From: Mangrovitalea sediminis
Lineage (GTDB): Bacteria > Pseudomonadota > Gammaproteobacteria > Pseudomonadales > Oleiphilaceae
DNA: 64,000 nt
Assembly: GCF_002514725.1 (NCBI RefSeq)
Contig: NZ_NTLB01000005.1
Span: forward strand, 1-64,000
Reading direction: 5' to 3'
Both the position numbers and the translations under genes were made by a program. Below are positions 26,138 through 36,442 of the stretch, in pieces. The notes beneath the pieces are model-generated. The model saw only the letters and a program-made list of their open reading frames with translations, did no database searches and had not been told where the DNA came from. The number at the start of each line of letters is the position of its first letter. Position 1 is the first letter of the stretch.

Positions 26138-26933
26138 ACAACATGAGAGCGTCAAACGCACCGTCATCGTCGCGTTGGCACTGTGTATCGTCTGTTCGGT
26201 AGTGGTGTCGGCAGCCGCTGTTCTGCTCAAACCGCTCCAGGTCAAGAACCAGAAGCTCGATATCCGCACCAGTGTCCTGCGTACGGCGGGTATGTTGAAG
26301 CCGGGTGAGAGCGCTGACGAGATCGAAAAGGACTTCGCCCGCTTTCAGGTGAAACTGGTACGACTCGATACCGGCGACTATGTGGATCCCAAATCCCTGG
26401 GGCTCAAGGATGCGGCAGCGTTCGATCAACGCAAAGCCGCGAAGGACCCTGCCTTGTCCCGCGCATTGAGTGGAACCGAGGACATTGCCAGTATCAAGCG
26501 CGAGGCAAACATCGCCAAGGTTTATATCCTGCACGAAGACGGTAAGCTGAAGCGTGTCATACTGCCGATCCATGGCTACGGCCTTTGGTCGACCCTGTGG
26601 GGCTTTATCGCCCTTAAGGGCGATGCCAACACCGTTGCCGGCCTGGGCTTTTACCAGCAGGCGGAAACGCCGGGACTGGGGGGCGAGGTGGATAATCCCA
26701 AGTGGAAAGCCCTCTGGCCGGGCAAGAAGATCTACGGCGACAATGTCGAGGACCCGTTGATTCATCTGGTCAAGGGTGGCGTAGACCCCGCCTCGCCCCA
26801 GGTGGATCATGAAGTCGACGCCTTGTCGGGTGCGACCCTGACCAGCCGGGGGGTCACCAACCTCCTGCAGTTCTGGCTGGGCAAGGAAGGTTTCGCACCC
26901 TATCTCAAGAAACTGCGTGCAGGGGAGGTGTGA
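26130..26933 (+). CDS. nqrC: Na+-NQR subunit C
   Basis: A 267-residue subunit with a single N-terminal membrane anchor (roughly residues 12-34) and a periplasmic domain bearing the second covalent FMN at T236 in [10 protein letters not shown]. It begins with GTG at 26130, overlapping nqrB by 8 bases, with GGAGG correctly placed. Electrons pass from here to NqrB during quinone reduction. Confidence 0.95.
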   Translation: MSEQHESVKRTVIVALALCIVCSVVVSAAAVLLKPLQVKNQKLDIRTSVLRTAGMLKPGESADEIEKDFARFQVKLVRLDTGDYVDPKSLGLKDAAAFDQRKAAKDPALSRALSGTEDIASIKREANIAKVYILHEDGKLKRVILPIHGYGLWSTLWGFIALKGDANTVAGLGFYQQAETPGLGGEVDNPKWKALWPGKKIYGDNVEDPLIHLVKGGVDPASPQVDHEVDALSGATLTSRGVTNLLQFWLGKEGFAPYLKKLRAGEV

Positions 26934-26934
26934 T

Positions 26935-27600
26935 ATGTCGGAAGTGACAGCCAGACAGGTTCTGCTGGAGCCGATTCTCAACAACAACCCGATCGCGTTG
27001 CAGATCCTCGGTATCTGTTCAGCGCTGGCGGTGACGAGCCAGCTGAGTGTCACGCTGGTTATGGCGATTTCCGTCACACTGGTTACGGCGTGCTCCAGCT
27101 TTGCCGTTTCCCTGATCCGAAAGCAGATCCCCAGCAGCATCCGGATCATTGCCCAGATGACCATCATCGCCTCCATGGTTATCGTGGTGGATCAGGTACT
27201 GCGCGCCTATGCCTACGAAATCAGCAAGCAGCTTTCCGTCTTCGTCGGCCTGATCATCACCAACTGTATCGTTATGGGGCGGGCCGAGGCCTTCGCCATG
27301 AAAAACGGGCCAATTCTGAGTTTTCTCGACGGTATCGGTAACGGCATGGGCTATAGCGCCATGCTGATCTGCCTGGCCATTATCCGCGAACTCTTCGGCT
27401 CCGGTAAGTTGCTGGGATATACCATTCTGCCGCTGGTGAAGAATGGTGGATGGTATGTGCCTAACGGCCTGTTGTTGCTGCCGCCGAGCGCCTTCTTCCT
27501 GATCGGCCTGCTGATTTGGGCGCTGCGCAGTTGGAAGAAAGAACAGAAAGAGGCTGGTGAGTTCAAGCTGGCAGCACACAAAGTGAAGGAGGCCTTCTGA
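26935..27600 (+). CDS. nqrD: Na+-NQR subunit D
   Basis: A 221-residue membrane subunit with six helices. Together with NqrE it holds the intramembrane iron centre; two cysteines in half-helices are present, in GICSALAV and [16 protein letters not shown] lies just before ATG 26935, inside the nqrC end. Confidence 0.95.
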   Translation: MSEVTARQVLLEPILNNNPIALQILGICSALAVTSQLSVTLVMAISVTLVTACSSFAVSLIRKQIPSSIRIIAQMTIIASMVIVVDQVLRAYAYEISKQLSVFVGLIITNCIVMGRAEAFAMKNGPILSFLDGIGNGMGYSAMLICLAIIRELFGSGKLLGYTILPLVKNGGWYVPNGLLLLPPSAFFLIGLLIWALRSWKKEQKEAGEFKLAAHKVKEAF

Positions 27601-28211
27601 TGTTCGAGCATTATCTCAGCCTTGCGGTTAAGGCGATCTTTGTCGAGAACATGGCGCTGGCGTTCTTCCTGGGCATGTGTACCTTCCTGGCCATCTCCAA
27701 GAAGATGGAGGCGGCTATTGGCCTGGGTATCGCTGTAGTTGTGGTCCAGACGCTGACCGTGCCGGTCAACAACCTGATCTATAACGGCTTGCTCCGTGAA
27801 GGCGCTTTGGCCTGGGCCGGACTGCCGAACGTCGATCTCAGTTTCCTTGGTCTGATTACCTACATCGGGGTTATCGCCGCGATCGTACAGATCATGGAAA
27901 TGGTGCTGGATAAGTATGTGCCGGCGCTCTACAACGCGCTGGGCGTCTTTCTACCATTGATTACAGTTAACTGCGCCATCATGGGGGCATCGCTGTTCAT
28001 GGTGGAGCGGGATTACACCTTCGGCGAAAGTGTGGTCTACGGTTTCGGTGCCGGCGCTGGCTGGGCCTTGGCGATTCTGGCATTGGCCGGAATTCGTGAA
28101 AAGCTCAAGTACAGTGATGTTCCGGAAGGCCTGCAGGGCCTGGGCATTACCTTTATCACCGTGGGACTGATGTCGCTCGGTTTCATGTCCTTTTCCGGCA
28201 TTTCGCTGTAA
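27600..28211 (+). CDS. nqrE: Na+-NQR subunit E
   Basis: A 203-residue membrane subunit related to NqrD by inverted repeat. Both iron-ligand cysteines are visible (GMCTFLAIS and VNCAIMGAS). Start and preceding stop share one base (TGATG), with AAGGAGG upstream, so translation is coupled to nqrD. Confidence 0.95.
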   Translation: MFEHYLSLAVKAIFVENMALAFFLGMCTFLAISKKMEAAIGLGIAVVVVQTLTVPVNNLIYNGLLREGALAWAGLPNVDLSFLGLITYIGVIAAIVQIMEMVLDKYVPALYNALGVFLPLITVNCAIMGASLFMVERDYTFGESVVYGFGAGAGWALAILALAGIREKLKYSDVPEGLQGLGITFITVGLMSLGFMSFSGISL

Positions 28212-28240
28212 TCCGGCGGACAGATTTCTGAGGCGTAACG

Positions 28241-29467
28241 ATGGGTATTCAGATTATTCTCGGCGTCGTCATGTTCACGGTCATTGTACTGTCGCTGGTG
28301 GCCGTCATCCTGGCGGCTCGGTCGCGGCTGGTGAGCACCGGCGACATAGTGATCGACATCAATGACGATCCCGATCATCGGGTGAAGGCGGCGGGTGGCG
28401 GCAAATTGCTGCAGACACTGGCGTCAAACGGCATTTTCCTGTCCTCAGCCTGTGGTGGCGGCGGCAGCTGTGCCCAGTGTAAGTGCAAGGTTGTTGAAGG
28501 CGGCGGGAGTATGCTGCCGACGGAAAAGGCGCACTTCACCAATCGTGAGGAGCGGGAGGGGTGGCGTCTGGCTTGCCAGGTACCCGTCAAGCAAGACATG
28601 AAGATCGAGGTGCCGGAGGAATTCTTCGGCGTCAAGAAATGGGAGTGTACCGTCCAGTCCAACCATAACGTTGCTACCTTTATCAAGGAGCTGGTGCTGG
28701 AACTGCCGGCCGGCGAGGAAGTGAATTTCCGGGCCGGTGGCTATGTGCAGCTGGAGGCACCGACCCACGACGTCAGCTTTACCGATTTTGAGGTCGAGGA
28801 GCGTTTCCGGGAGGATTGGGATAAGCACAATCTATGGCGGTTCAGGTCAGTTGTCCGTGAGCCTGTGATCCGGGCCTATTCGATGGCGAACTATCCGGAC
28901 GAAAAGGGCGTGCTCAAGTTCAATATCCGGATTGCAACACCACCGCCGGGTACCGATGTACCCCCAGGTCAGATGTCTTCCTGGGTCTTCAGCCTGAAGC
29001 CGGGTGACAAGGTTACCGTTTATGGCCCCTTCGGCGAATTCTTCGCCAAGAAGACCGACGCCGAGATGATCTTTATCGGTGGCGGCGCCGGGATGGCACC
29101 GATGCGGGCGCATCTATTCGACCAGTTGCGCCGACTGCATTCCAATCGCAAGATCAGCTTCTGGTACGGAGCGCGTAGCCGTCGTGAGATGTTCTACGTA
29201 GAGGATTTCGATGCCCTGGCCGCCGAAAACGAGAATTTCGAATGGCATGTGGCGTTGTCGGATCCGTTACCCGATGATAACTGGACGGGCTATACCGGCT
29301 TTATTCATAACGTACTGTATGAGAACTACCTGAAGGATCATCCGTCTCCAGAGGACTGCGAGTTCTACATGTGTGGACCCCCCGTGATGAACGCCGCCGT
29401 GATCAGGATGCTCAAGGATCTGGGCGTGGAAGAGGACAATATCCTGCTGGATGATTTCGGCAGCTGA
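28241..29467 (+). CDS. nqrF: Na+-NQR subunit F, NADH-oxidising
   Basis: A 408-residue entry subunit: N-terminal membrane helix (residues 3-25), a 2Fe-2S ferredoxin domain with [10 protein letters not shown] and a fourth cysteine in LACQV, an FAD domain with RAYSMANYP, and an NADH domain with [16 protein letters not shown]. Oxidises NADH and passes electrons to the NqrC/NqrB flavins. A hairpin follows the stop. Confidence 0.96.
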   Translation: MGIQIILGVVMFTVIVLSLVAVILAARSRLVSTGDIVIDINDDPDHRVKAAGGGKLLQTLASNGIFLSSACGGGGSCAQCKCKVVEGGGSMLPTEKAHFTNREEREGWRLACQVPVKQDMKIEVPEEFFGVKKWECTVQSNHNVATFIKELVLELPAGEEVNFRAGGYVQLEAPTHDVSFTDFEVEERFREDWDKHNLWRFRSVVREPVIRAYSMANYPDEKGVLKFNIRIATPPPGTDVPPGQMSSWVFSLKPGDKVTVYGPFGEFFAKKTDAEMIFIGGGAGMAPMRAHLFDQLRRLHSNRKISFWYGARSRREMFYVEDFDALAAENENFEWHVALSDPLPDDNWTGYTGFIHNVLYENYLKDHPSPEDCEFYMCGPPVMNAAVIRMLKDLGVEEDNILLDDFGS

Positions 29468-29472
29468 TGTTG

Positions 29473-29502
29473 ACGCGGGGTGACCGAAGGGTTGCCCCGC
29501 GT
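29473..29502 (+). terminator. Hairpin after nqrF
   Basis: Perfect 8-bp arms ACGCGGGG (29473-29480) and CCCCGCGT (29495-29502). Only a short GTTT follows. It may end or attenuate the nqr transcript before nqrM. Confidence 0.45.
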
Positions 29503-29626
29503 ACGTTTGGACATCCTAATTGCTTGAATTTGTTCCTTAGTCTCCTATCAATGTCGAATTGCGTCTATCGGAGAATCCGGGGAGACTGTATGCAGTCCCA
29601 GACGCGGTGATGACAGGAGGATACCG

Positions 29627-29872
29627 ATGAGTACCTTTATTCTGGTTTTCCTGGTCTTTTGCGTCATGATCGCAGCCATGTCGATTGGTGTCATGTTTGG
29701 CCGCAAGCCGCTCAAGGGCTCCTGCGGCGGCATGAGCGCCCTGGGTATCGACACGGCGTGCGAGATTTGCGGCGGCAATCGCAGCAAGTGCGAAGAAGTT
29801 AATGCCCGTGCGGCTTCCCCGAGTGATCTGGCTTACGACGCAACGAAGCAGACGGGAGCCGGGCAGGAGTAA
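29627..29872 (+). CDS. nqrM: NqrM, Na+-NQR maturation protein
   Basis: An 81-residue protein with one N-terminal membrane helix (residues 4-24) followed by four cysteines in SCGGMSALGIDTACEICGG and SKC. NqrM is needed for assembly of Na+-NQR, probably by delivering iron to the NqrD/E centre. AGGAGG lies 6 bases before the ATG. A TTGAAT/TATCAA pair (29524-29551) could be its own promoter, because the gap from nqrF (159 bases) is much longer than inside the operon. In many species apbE lies in this gap; here it is absent. Confidence 0.92.
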   Translation: MSTFILVFLVFCVMIAAMSIGVMFGRKPLKGSCGGMSALGIDTACEICGGNRSKCEEVNARAASPSDLAYDATKQTGAGQE

Positions 29873-29966
29873 TAGTGTTTTTTCTTAGCGTGCCGATGAC
29901 GGACGTCCCCGGTGGGCGTCGTTGTACATCGGCCGTGTCCTATTGTCCTTCGGTAATGGAGTCCTC

Positions 29967-31361
29967 ATGGCGGAATACCACTACGACGTTGTTGTGATCG
30001 GGGCCGGTCCGGCCGGTGAGGGTGCGGCGATGAATGCCGCAAAACACGGCAAGCGTGTTGCCGTTATTGAGGATAAGGATATGGTGGGTGGCAACTGCAC
30101 CCACATGGGCACCATCCCTTCCAAGGCGTTGCGCCACGCAGTCAAACAGATCATCACCTTCAATACCAACAGCATGTTCCGCGATATTGGCGAGCCACGG
30201 CTGTTTTCATTTCCCCGGGTACTGAAAAGCGCAGAGCGCGTTATCAACAAGCAGGTCAAACTGCGCACTCAGTTCTACGCGCGTAACCGCATCGACCTGT
30301 TCAATGGTCAAGCCTATTTCCTTGACGAGAACCGCATCGAAATTCGTGGCGGAAAGCATGCAAACGAAATTCTGCATGCACGTAGCGTCGTTATCGCAAC
30401 CGGATCGCGGCCTTATACACCGGAAGACGTCAATTTCCGCCATCGCCGGATTTATAGCAGCGACACGATCCTGCGTCTGTCCCATACGCCCCGGACGCTC
30501 ATCATATACGGGGCGGGTGTTATCGGTAGCGAGTATGCCTCGATCTTCTCCGGCCTGGGCGTCAAGGTCGACCTGATCAACCCGGGGAGTCGTCTGCTGT
30601 CCTTCCTGGATGATGAGATTTCCGATGCCCTTAGCTATCACCTGCGTAACAACGGGGTCCTGGTCCGTCATAACGAGCAGTATGAGAAAGTCGAAGGTGA
30701 CGACCACGGGGTGGTGCTGACGCTGAAATCCGGTAAACGCATCCGTGCCGATGCGTTCCTGTGGTGTAACGGGCGTACCGGTAATACGGATAAGCTGGGC
30801 CTGGAGAACATTGGGCTGGAGACGAACTCCCGGGGACAACTCAGTGTCGACCAGCACTACCGGACCTCGCTCGAGCATATCTATGCCGCGGGCGACGTCA
30901 TTGGCTGGCCGAGTCTGGCCAGTGCTGCCTATGACCAGGGCAGGGCGACGCTATCTGACGAAATCGAGGAAGTTGCCTGTCATTTCGTCGATGACGTACC
31001 GACGGGTATCTATACCATTCCGGAAATCAGTTCGGTCGGACGTACCGAGCGCGAACTGACCGAAGCGCGGATTCCCTATGATGTGGGCCAGGCGTTCTTC
31101 AAACACCTGGCCCGTGCGCAGATTACCGGCGAGGCCGTCGGTATGCTGAAGATTCTGTTCCACCGGGAAACCCGCGCCATTCTGGGTATTCATTGTTTTG
31201 GTGACCAGGCGGCGGAAATCGTTCACATCGGCCAGGCCATCATGAAGCAGCCGGGTGAGGCGAATACGCTGAATTACTTCATCAATACGACCTTCAACTA
31301 CCCGACGATGGCCGAAGCCTACCGCGTCGCGGCCCTCAATGGCCTGAATCGGATATTCTGA
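29967..31361 (+). CDS. sthA: Soluble pyridine nucleotide transhydrogenase
   Basis: A 464-residue FAD protein that transfers hydride between NADPH and NAD+. FAD site [12 protein letters not shown] at the N terminus, [17 protein letters not shown] where the second cysteine of the disulfide reductases is replaced by threonine (the SthA signature), NAD(P) site [15 protein letters not shown], and the dimerisation domain at the end. GGAG precedes ATG 29967; an in-frame upstream ATG at 29922 is less likely. It follows nqrM as in Pseudomonas. Confidence 0.95.
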   Translation: MAEYHYDVVVIGAGPAGEGAAMNAAKHGKRVAVIEDKDMVGGNCTHMGTIPSKALRHAVKQIITFNTNSMFRDIGEPRLFSFPRVLKSAERVINKQVKLRTQFYARNRIDLFNGQAYFLDENRIEIRGGKHANEILHARSVVIATGSRPYTPEDVNFRHRRIYSSDTILRLSHTPRTLIIYGAGVIGSEYASIFSGLGVKVDLINPGSRLLSFLDDEISDALSYHLRNNGVLVRHNEQYEKVEGDDHGVVLTLKSGKRIRADAFLWCNGRTGNTDKLGLENIGLETNSRGQLSVDQHYRTSLEHIYAAGDVIGWPSLASAAYDQGRATLSDEIEEVACHFVDDVPTGIYTIPEISSVGRTERELTEARIPYDVGQAFFKHLARAQITGEAVGMLKILFHRETRAILGIHCFGDQAAEIVHIGQAIMKQPGEANTLNYFINTTFNYPTMAEAYRVAALNGLNRIF

Positions 31362-31371
31362 GAGAGAGGTT

Positions 31372-31396
31372 GTGGCGCCGGTGTTTCAGGCGCCAC
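31372..31396. terminator. Bidirectional hairpin between sthA and the GDPD gene
   Basis: GTGGCGCC (31372-31379) and GGCGCCAC (31389-31396) form a perfect 8-bp stem with a 9-base loop between two convergent genes; the right arm lies in the last codons of the minus-strand gene. Confidence 0.5.
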
Positions 31397-32177
31397 TCGC
31401 TTCCGGGTCGAATTGGCCGGTGCTGATACGGTTAAGCGGAGCACCGGCGACCTTCAGGCGGTTATCAAAATAGATCTGGGTGCTGGTGGGGAAGTCGGTA
31501 ATGATGCTATCGACACCCTTCTCCTCCAACTGCAGCATGTCGTGGATGCGGTTTACGGTCCACACCGAGACGTGCATCCCCCGCGTACGTGCGGCTGAAA
31601 CCAGTGGCGCCGTGCAGAGCTTCCAACTGAGGCAGAGATAGTCGCAGTTGAGGCGGGAAGCGAGGGTTACGGCATTCGGAAAGCGCTTTTCGGCGACGAG
31701 GCCAATGCTGATATGGCGATCCCGTCGTTTGACCTCCTGCAGGAACCAGGTGTCGGATGAGGTGATGGTCACCCGTTCGAACCAATGGTGCCGTTGGATC
31801 AACTCCACCAGGCGATTGCAGAGTACATTGAGCCTTTGCCGTCCATCGGCTTTCACCTCCAGCTGTAGGTGATGAAAGTCCGGACAGGCCTCAAGCATGT
31901 CTGCGAGACGGGGGATGCCGGTTTGATTGGGCCACGGTGCCGTGTCGTGGCGGGCGTCCATGACGGCCAGCTGCTTTGTCGTATAGGCGGAGACTTTTCC
32001 ACTTTGGCGGGTGGTACGGTCGACCGTGAGGTCGTGTATCACGACCGGCTCGCCATCCTTCGACAGTTGCAAGTCCATTTCAAAACAGCGGATGCCATGC
32101 CGATAAGCATGGACGAATCCTGCCAGGGTATTCTCCGGGGCCTCGCCCTTGGCGCCTCTATGGCCATAAATGATCAT
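31386..32177 (-). CDS. Glycerophosphodiester phosphodiesterase
   Basis: A 263-residue cytoplasmic enzyme of the GDPD family that releases an alcohol from glycerophosphodiesters derived from phospholipids. The catalytic motif HRGAKGEAPENT (residues 6-17), the metal-binding FEMDLQLSKDGEPVVIHD and a later EVKAD are intact. No signal peptide, so it is the UgpQ-like rather than the periplasmic GlpQ form. It is not linked to a glycerol-phosphate transporter here. Confidence 0.9.
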   Translation of the reverse strand: MIIYGHRGAKGEAPENTLAGFVHAYRHGIRCFEMDLQLSKDGEPVVIHDLTVDRTTRQSGKVSAYTTKQLAVMDARHDTAPWPNQTGIPRLADMLEACPDFHHLQLEVKADGRQRLNVLCNRLVELIQRHHWFERVTITSSDTWFLQEVKRRDRHISIGLVAEKRFPNAVTLASRLNCDYLCLSWKLCTAPLVSAARTRGMHVSVWTVNRIHDMLQLEEKGVDSIITDFPTSTQIYFDNRLKVAGAPLNRISTGQFDPEASGA

Positions 32178-32225
32178 GCGATGAAATCCTGTAACGTCCC
32201 TTTGGCAGATGTTGGTTCTTGCGTT

Positions 32226-32696
32226 CTAGCGCGCCGCTTGCCGGGTTTCGGCCCGCAGGCGGCATTCGATATATTCGCGATGGTTGAGGTGAAACAGGTC
32301 CGCGATACGGCGGATCAGGTGTTCTTCGTATTTATCCACGTGCTCATCGGCTAAGGCGACACTCCAGATATCGGTCAGCAGGGCCTGCTTCTGATCATGA
32401 TCAAGATGGTCGTTAAGGTAGCCGGTGAACTCGTAAAGTGACGTCGCTTTGTCCGCCTCGGCATGAGCAACCTGTAACAGCTCGGCGCTATCCTCTTCGG
32501 AGAGACCATGAATCTCTTTCGCGCTACGCATGATGGCCGCAATCTCTCGGGGGTCTTCTTCGTTATCGACCCTTGCCAGCTGAATCATCAGGGCGGTCGC
32601 CGCCAGTGCCAGTTGTTCCTCCGGCGAGCGGCGGCTGCGCCCGCCCGGCTCGCCGGTAAGCGCTAACTGGAAAAAGTCTTTCAGTCTTTCGATCAT
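32226..32696 (-). CDS. TerB-like (DUF533-type) helical protein
   Basis: A 156-residue acidic, all-helical protein. Segments LAATALMIQLARVDNEEDPREIAAI and WSVALADEHVDKYEEHLIRRIADLFHL are the two repeats typical of the TerB fold, each with an acidic patch that binds metal in relatives. TerB of tellurite-resistance operons shares the fold, but no other ter gene is near, so resistance is not implied. It lies 22 bases after talB and 48 before the GDPD gene on the same strand. Confidence 0.82.
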   Translation of the reverse strand: MIERLKDFFQLALTGEPGGRSRRSPEEQLALAATALMIQLARVDNEEDPREIAAIMRSAKEIHGLSEEDSAELLQVAHAEADKATSLYEFTGYLNDHLDHDQKQALLTDIWSVALADEHVDKYEEHLIRRIADLFHLNHREYIECRLRAETRQAAR

Positions 32697-32717
32697 ATGA
32701 GGTCTGCCGAAAAGCGA

Positions 32718-33683
32718 TTATGCGGCCTGTGCAAACTGACGAATCTGCTGTTCCAGCGTTATCTGGTCTGCGGTAAAACGCCTTATGCCGTCAGCCAGTT
32801 TTTCGGTGGCCATGGCGTCTTCGTTCAGCCCCCAGCGGAAGCCGGGCTCGTCGAGCTGTAGCCGTGCGTCGTCTGAATGTGCGTGGTCGGGTGACAAGCG
32901 GCGCGCTAACGGGCCCTGATCTTCCGATAGCGTTTGCAATAGGGCGGGGCTGATCGTTAGTCGGTCGCAGCCGGAGAGCATTTCGATTTCACCGGCGTTG
33001 CGGAAACTGGCGCCCATGACCACGGTTGGATACTGATGTTGCTTGAAGTAATTATAGATTCTCGTGACGGACAGTACACCGGGATCTTCATCTGGAGCAA
33101 ACTCCTGGCGGCCGCTGTTGGCTAAATGCCAGTCGAGAATCCGGCCAACGAAGGGAGACACGAGAAAGGCGCCAGCGTCGGCGCAGGCTGCGGCCTGGGT
33201 AAAGGAGAACAATAGCGTCAGGTTGCAGCGTATACCTTGTCGCTCCAATACTTCGGCTGCACGAATGCCCTCCCAGGTTGAGGCAATCTTGATGAGGACG
33301 CGAGACGGGTCGATGCCCACATCCTCATACAGATGAATCAGCTTGTGGGCGCGGCTGATGGTCGCCTGCGTGTCGAAGGAGAGTCGGGAATCCACTTCAG
33401 TGGAAACCACACCGGGAATCAGGCCAAGGATCTGCTGGCCGATCAGAACGGCCAAGCGATCTGTCGCATGCGCCAGCATTTCCTGGGCGCTGCCGCCTTG
33501 CTGTTGTGCCCAGAGAATGGATTGCTCAAGGATAGGGCGATAGGCCTCCTGAGCCGCAGCCTTAAGTAGCAGAGATGGGTTGGTCGTTGCATCCTGCGGG
33601 CGCCATTGGCGAATGGCTTCAATATCGCCGGTATCGGCGACCACGGTGGTCATCTGTGAAAGTTGATCGAGTTTCGACGTCAT
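32718..33683 (-). CDS. talB: Transaldolase
   Basis: A 321-residue enzyme of the non-oxidative pentose phosphate pathway that moves a dihydroxyacetone unit between sugar phosphates. The N terminus [12 protein letters not shown] and the Schiff-base lysine K132 in [12 protein letters not shown] match E. coli TalB in sequence and number. Start 33683 follows the family; an in-frame upstream ATG at 33704 adds 7 residues. Confidence 0.95.
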   Translation of the reverse strand: MTSKLDQLSQMTTVVADTGDIEAIRQWRPQDATTNPSLLLKAAAQEAYRPILEQSILWAQQQGGSAQEMLAHATDRLAVLIGQQILGLIPGVVSTEVDSRLSFDTQATISRAHKLIHLYEDVGIDPSRVLIKIASTWEGIRAAEVLERQGIRCNLTLLFSFTQAAACADAGAFLVSPFVGRILDWHLANSGRQEFAPDEDPGVLSVTRIYNYFKQHQYPTVVMGASFRNAGEIEMLSGCDRLTISPALLQTLSEDQGPLARRLSPDHAHSDDARLQLDEPGFRWGLNEDAMATEKLADGIRRFTADQITLEQQIRQFAQAA

Positions 33684-33825
33684 CTGCTGTTCCCGATAAT
33701 GCATTGTGCTCAGGCTCGGAGAGCCATTCTTATATCCCAGGTTCTAACATAACGGGCGACGATGACGTCCACAAGACGGCGAGGGTCTGTATTGTGACGT
33801 ATACCAGGGGCTGCTGGACCTTGGA

Positions 33826-34845
33826 TCAGGCTGTCTCAGCTGCTGATGCCTCGGCGTCTTCTGGTACCAGGGCCATAGCGTCCAATAGCACCTTCAGGTC
33901 CGCGCCGGGCTTGTGCGCCTGTTCACTGAGATGACGGCGGAAGCGGCGTCCCCCCGCGCATCCATGAAACAGGCCGAGTAAATGCCGGGTGATATGGTTG
34001 AGCGCCACGCCTCGGGAAAGTTCCGCTTCGATGAACGGTAACATGGCTCGGAGTGCATCGTGGCGGCTGGTGAACGGGGCAGCTTCCCCATACAGCAACG
34101 GATCGACCCCAGCCAGCAACCAGGGATTCTGGTAAGCCTCGCGGCCGACCATGACTCCGTCCAACACATCGAGCTGTTCTCGGCATGCGTCGAGGCTCTT
34201 GAAGCCACCGTTGATGATGATTTCCAGTGAGGGAAATTCCCGCTTGAGTTGATGGACCCAATCGTATTTTAACGGCGGGATCTCTCGGTTTTCCTTGGGG
34301 CTGAGGCCTTCCAGTATGGCGATGCGCGCATGCACGATAAAGGTTCGGCATCCCGTGGCGGCGACGGTATCCACGAATTCGCAAAGTTCGGCATAGGACT
34401 CGCGCCCGTTGATGCCCAGCCGGTGTTTCACGGTGATGGGTACGTGGGTGGCATCCTGCATGGCGGCAACCGCGTCGGCAACCTTGCGAGGCTCTGCCAT
34501 GAGACAGGCGCCAATGGCATTGTTTTGCACGCGATCGCTTGGGCAGCCGACGTTCAGGTTAATTTCGTCGAAGCCGGCGGCTTCACCAAATCGGGCGCAA
34601 GCAGCTAACTCCTTCGGGTCACTTCCGCCCAACTGCAGTGCCACCGGATGTTCTATGGCATCGTGAGCCAGAAAGCGTTCGCGATCACCATGCAGCAGCG
34701 CGCCCGTGGTTACCATTTCGGTATAGAGGAGACACTGACGCGACAAGAGGCGCGCCAGGTAGCGGTAGTGCATGGTTGTCCAGTCCATCATGGGCGCGAT
34801 GGAAAAACAGCGATCAAGACGACGCAACGGCTGGGTTTCGGTCAT
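33826..34845 (-). CDS. dusA: tRNA-dihydrouridine synthase A
   Basis: A 339-residue FMN enzyme that reduces uridines in the D-loop of tRNA (positions 20/20a in E. coli). Seen: SIAPMMDWTTMHYRYLARLLS at the FMN barrel start, catalytic cysteine in NLNVGCPSDRVQ, KHRLGI, and the DusA-specific GLSPKENREIPPL. The C-terminal helical RNA-binding domain is complete. Confidence 0.94.
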   Translation of the reverse strand: MTETQPLRRLDRCFSIAPMMDWTTMHYRYLARLLSRQCLLYTEMVTTGALLHGDRERFLAHDAIEHPVALQLGGSDPKELAACARFGEAAGFDEINLNVGCPSDRVQNNAIGACLMAEPRKVADAVAAMQDATHVPITVKHRLGINGRESYAELCEFVDTVAATGCRTFIVHARIAILEGLSPKENREIPPLKYDWVHQLKREFPSLEIIINGGFKSLDACREQLDVLDGVMVGREAYQNPWLLAGVDPLLYGEAAPFTSRHDALRAMLPFIEAELSRGVALNHITRHLLGLFHGCAGGRRFRRHLSEQAHKPGADLKVLLDAMALVPEDAEASAAETA

Positions 34846-34934
34846 GTAGCTTCAGTATTCTCTCGATAGAGAGCGGCATTATAGCGATGACGTTGGTGCT
34901 GGCCAAATGTCGAACGATGGGAAAGGGGAGAGAT

Positions 34935-34963
34935 ACTGGGCCGGCCATGGTGACCAGCCCAGT
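34935..34963 (-). terminator. Hairpin after nuoN
   Basis: ACTGGGC (34935-34941) pairs with GCCCAGT (34957-34963), with an inner GGCC/GGTGACC partial stem, 8 bases after the nuoN stop codon. No U-run follows on the minus strand, so termination efficiency is uncertain. Confidence 0.45.
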
Positions 34964-34971
34964 GACAAGCG

Positions 34972-36435
34972 TCAGGAAAGGTGCAGTGCCGTGATGCCGG
35001 CGTCACGAATCAGGTCGATGATCGGCTGCGGGAAAATACCCACGATCAGCACGACAGCTGCCAGGGCCAGGACCATAATGCCGCCGGCGCGCTGACCCCA
35101 GTCGAGACGGGCATCGTGTTGCACCATGCCGGGTTCTGGCAGGTACAGGGCGACGACGACGCGCAGGTAATAGTAAAGGCCTACGCCGCTACCCACCACC
35201 AGTGCTCCCAGGAGCCACCAGAGTTTGGCGTCGACACCTGCGGCTATGACATAGAATTTCCCGATGAAACCCGCCGTCAGCGGGATACCGGCAAGCGACA
35301 GCATCATCACCGTCAGCACCGCCGTCAGGTAAGGGCGACGCCAGAACAGTCCGCGGTAATTGAAGATCGCGTCGGCATCATGCAAGCGTCCGGCATCGGA
35401 CATCAATGCGACAACGCCAAAGGCACCCAAAGTGGTAGCGATATAGGTGACCAGATACATCGCAACCGCTTCACTTTCCAGGTGGTTGGCGGCCACGACG
35501 GCAACCAGCACATAGCCCAGGTGGGCAATGGACGAATAGCCCAGCAGACGCTTGATATTGGTCTGTGTCAGTGCGAGGAAGTTGCCGACCAGGATGGAGA
35601 GGAAGGCAATGACGCCCATGGCTTCACGCATCGCCAGCTCATTTTCGGCGGAAGCTTCCAGCAGGAAACGCACCAGCACAGCCAGGACAGCGGTCTTGCT
35701 GGCTGTCGCCAGGAAGGCGCCAACCGGAGCCGGGGCACCCTCGTAAACATCAGGCGTCCACATATGGAAGGGCGCAAAGGACAGTTTGAAGCCGAGGCCG
35801 ATGAGTATCATCAGCGCGCCTACCACAAGCAGCGGGCTGTGCAGGCCGGCCATGTGGAACTGACCGCTCAGACCCTTGAAGGACAGGGTGCCGCTATGGG
35901 CATACAGCAGTGCCATACCAAACAACAGGAAGGCGGACGCAGCTGCGGAGAGCACCATGTACTTGATGCCGCCTTCCAGGGAGCGGTGGTTGCGGAAGGT
36001 GTAGGCCACCATACCGTAAATAGGCACGGAAAGGAGCTCGAGGCCGATGAACAGCGATGCCATATGGCGGCTGCTGACGAGCACCATGGCGCCTGATGCG
36101 GCCAGGGTGAGAAGGAGGTAGATCTCCTCCCGGTTACCCGCAAAATCTTCCATATAGGCATGGGCCAGGGTGGCACAGGCCAAGGTGATGACAAGAATCA
36201 ACGCCATGTAGAAGCATGAGTAGCCATCGATCACCAACAGCGGTGTGACGGTCTGCGGCGCGACACGAGCGGCCAGTATGATGGATGCCAGCGCCAGGTT
36301 CAGGCCGGCAACCGTCAGCGTGGCGTTCCACCAGTGATTACGGGCAAAGGCGATGGCCAGCATGACCACCACTGTAGTCGCGCCGGTGATCAGTATCGGC
36401 AGCAGCGCGATGAATTGTTGTTCGTTCAATGTCAT
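34972..36435 (-). CDS. nuoN: NADH:quinone oxidoreductase subunit N
   Basis: The 487-residue antiporter-like membrane subunit of Complex I, with about 14 helices and the family segments VPIYGMVAYTFRNHRSLEGGIKYMVLSAAASAFLLFGMALLY and SFAPFHMWTPDVYEGAP. Last gene of the nuo operon. Start 36435 gives the normal N terminus MTLNEQQFIALLP; the open frame extends further into nuoM without family sequence. Confidence 0.95.
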   Translation of the reverse strand: MTLNEQQFIALLPILITGATTVVVMLAIAFARNHWWNATLTVAGLNLALASIILAARVAPQTVTPLLVIDGYSCFYMALILVITLACATLAHAYMEDFAGNREEIYLLLTLAASGAMVLVSSRHMASLFIGLELLSVPIYGMVAYTFRNHRSLEGGIKYMVLSAAASAFLLFGMALLYAHSGTLSFKGLSGQFHMAGLHSPLLVVGALMILIGLGFKLSFAPFHMWTPDVYEGAPAPVGAFLATASKTAVLAVLVRFLLEASAENELAMREAMGVIAFLSILVGNFLALTQTNIKRLLGYSSIAHLGYVLVAVVAANHLESEAVAMYLVTYIATTLGAFGVVALMSDAGRLHDADAIFNYRGLFWRRPYLTAVLTVMMLSLAGIPLTAGFIGKFYVIAAGVDAKLWWLLGALVVGSGVGLYYYLRVVVALYLPEPGMVQHDARLDWGQRAGGIMVLALAAVVLIVGIFPQPIIDLIRDAGITALHLS

Positions 36436-36442
36436 GGCGATC

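Noticed and set aside
23580-26269. Long minus-strand frames opposite nqrA and nqrB
   Set aside because: Shadows of high-GC codon bias; plus-strand NQR subunits are unambiguous.
32226-32696. Tellurite-resistance locus from the TerB-like gene
   Set aside because: No terA, terC, terD or terZ neighbours; a lone TerB fold does not show resistance.
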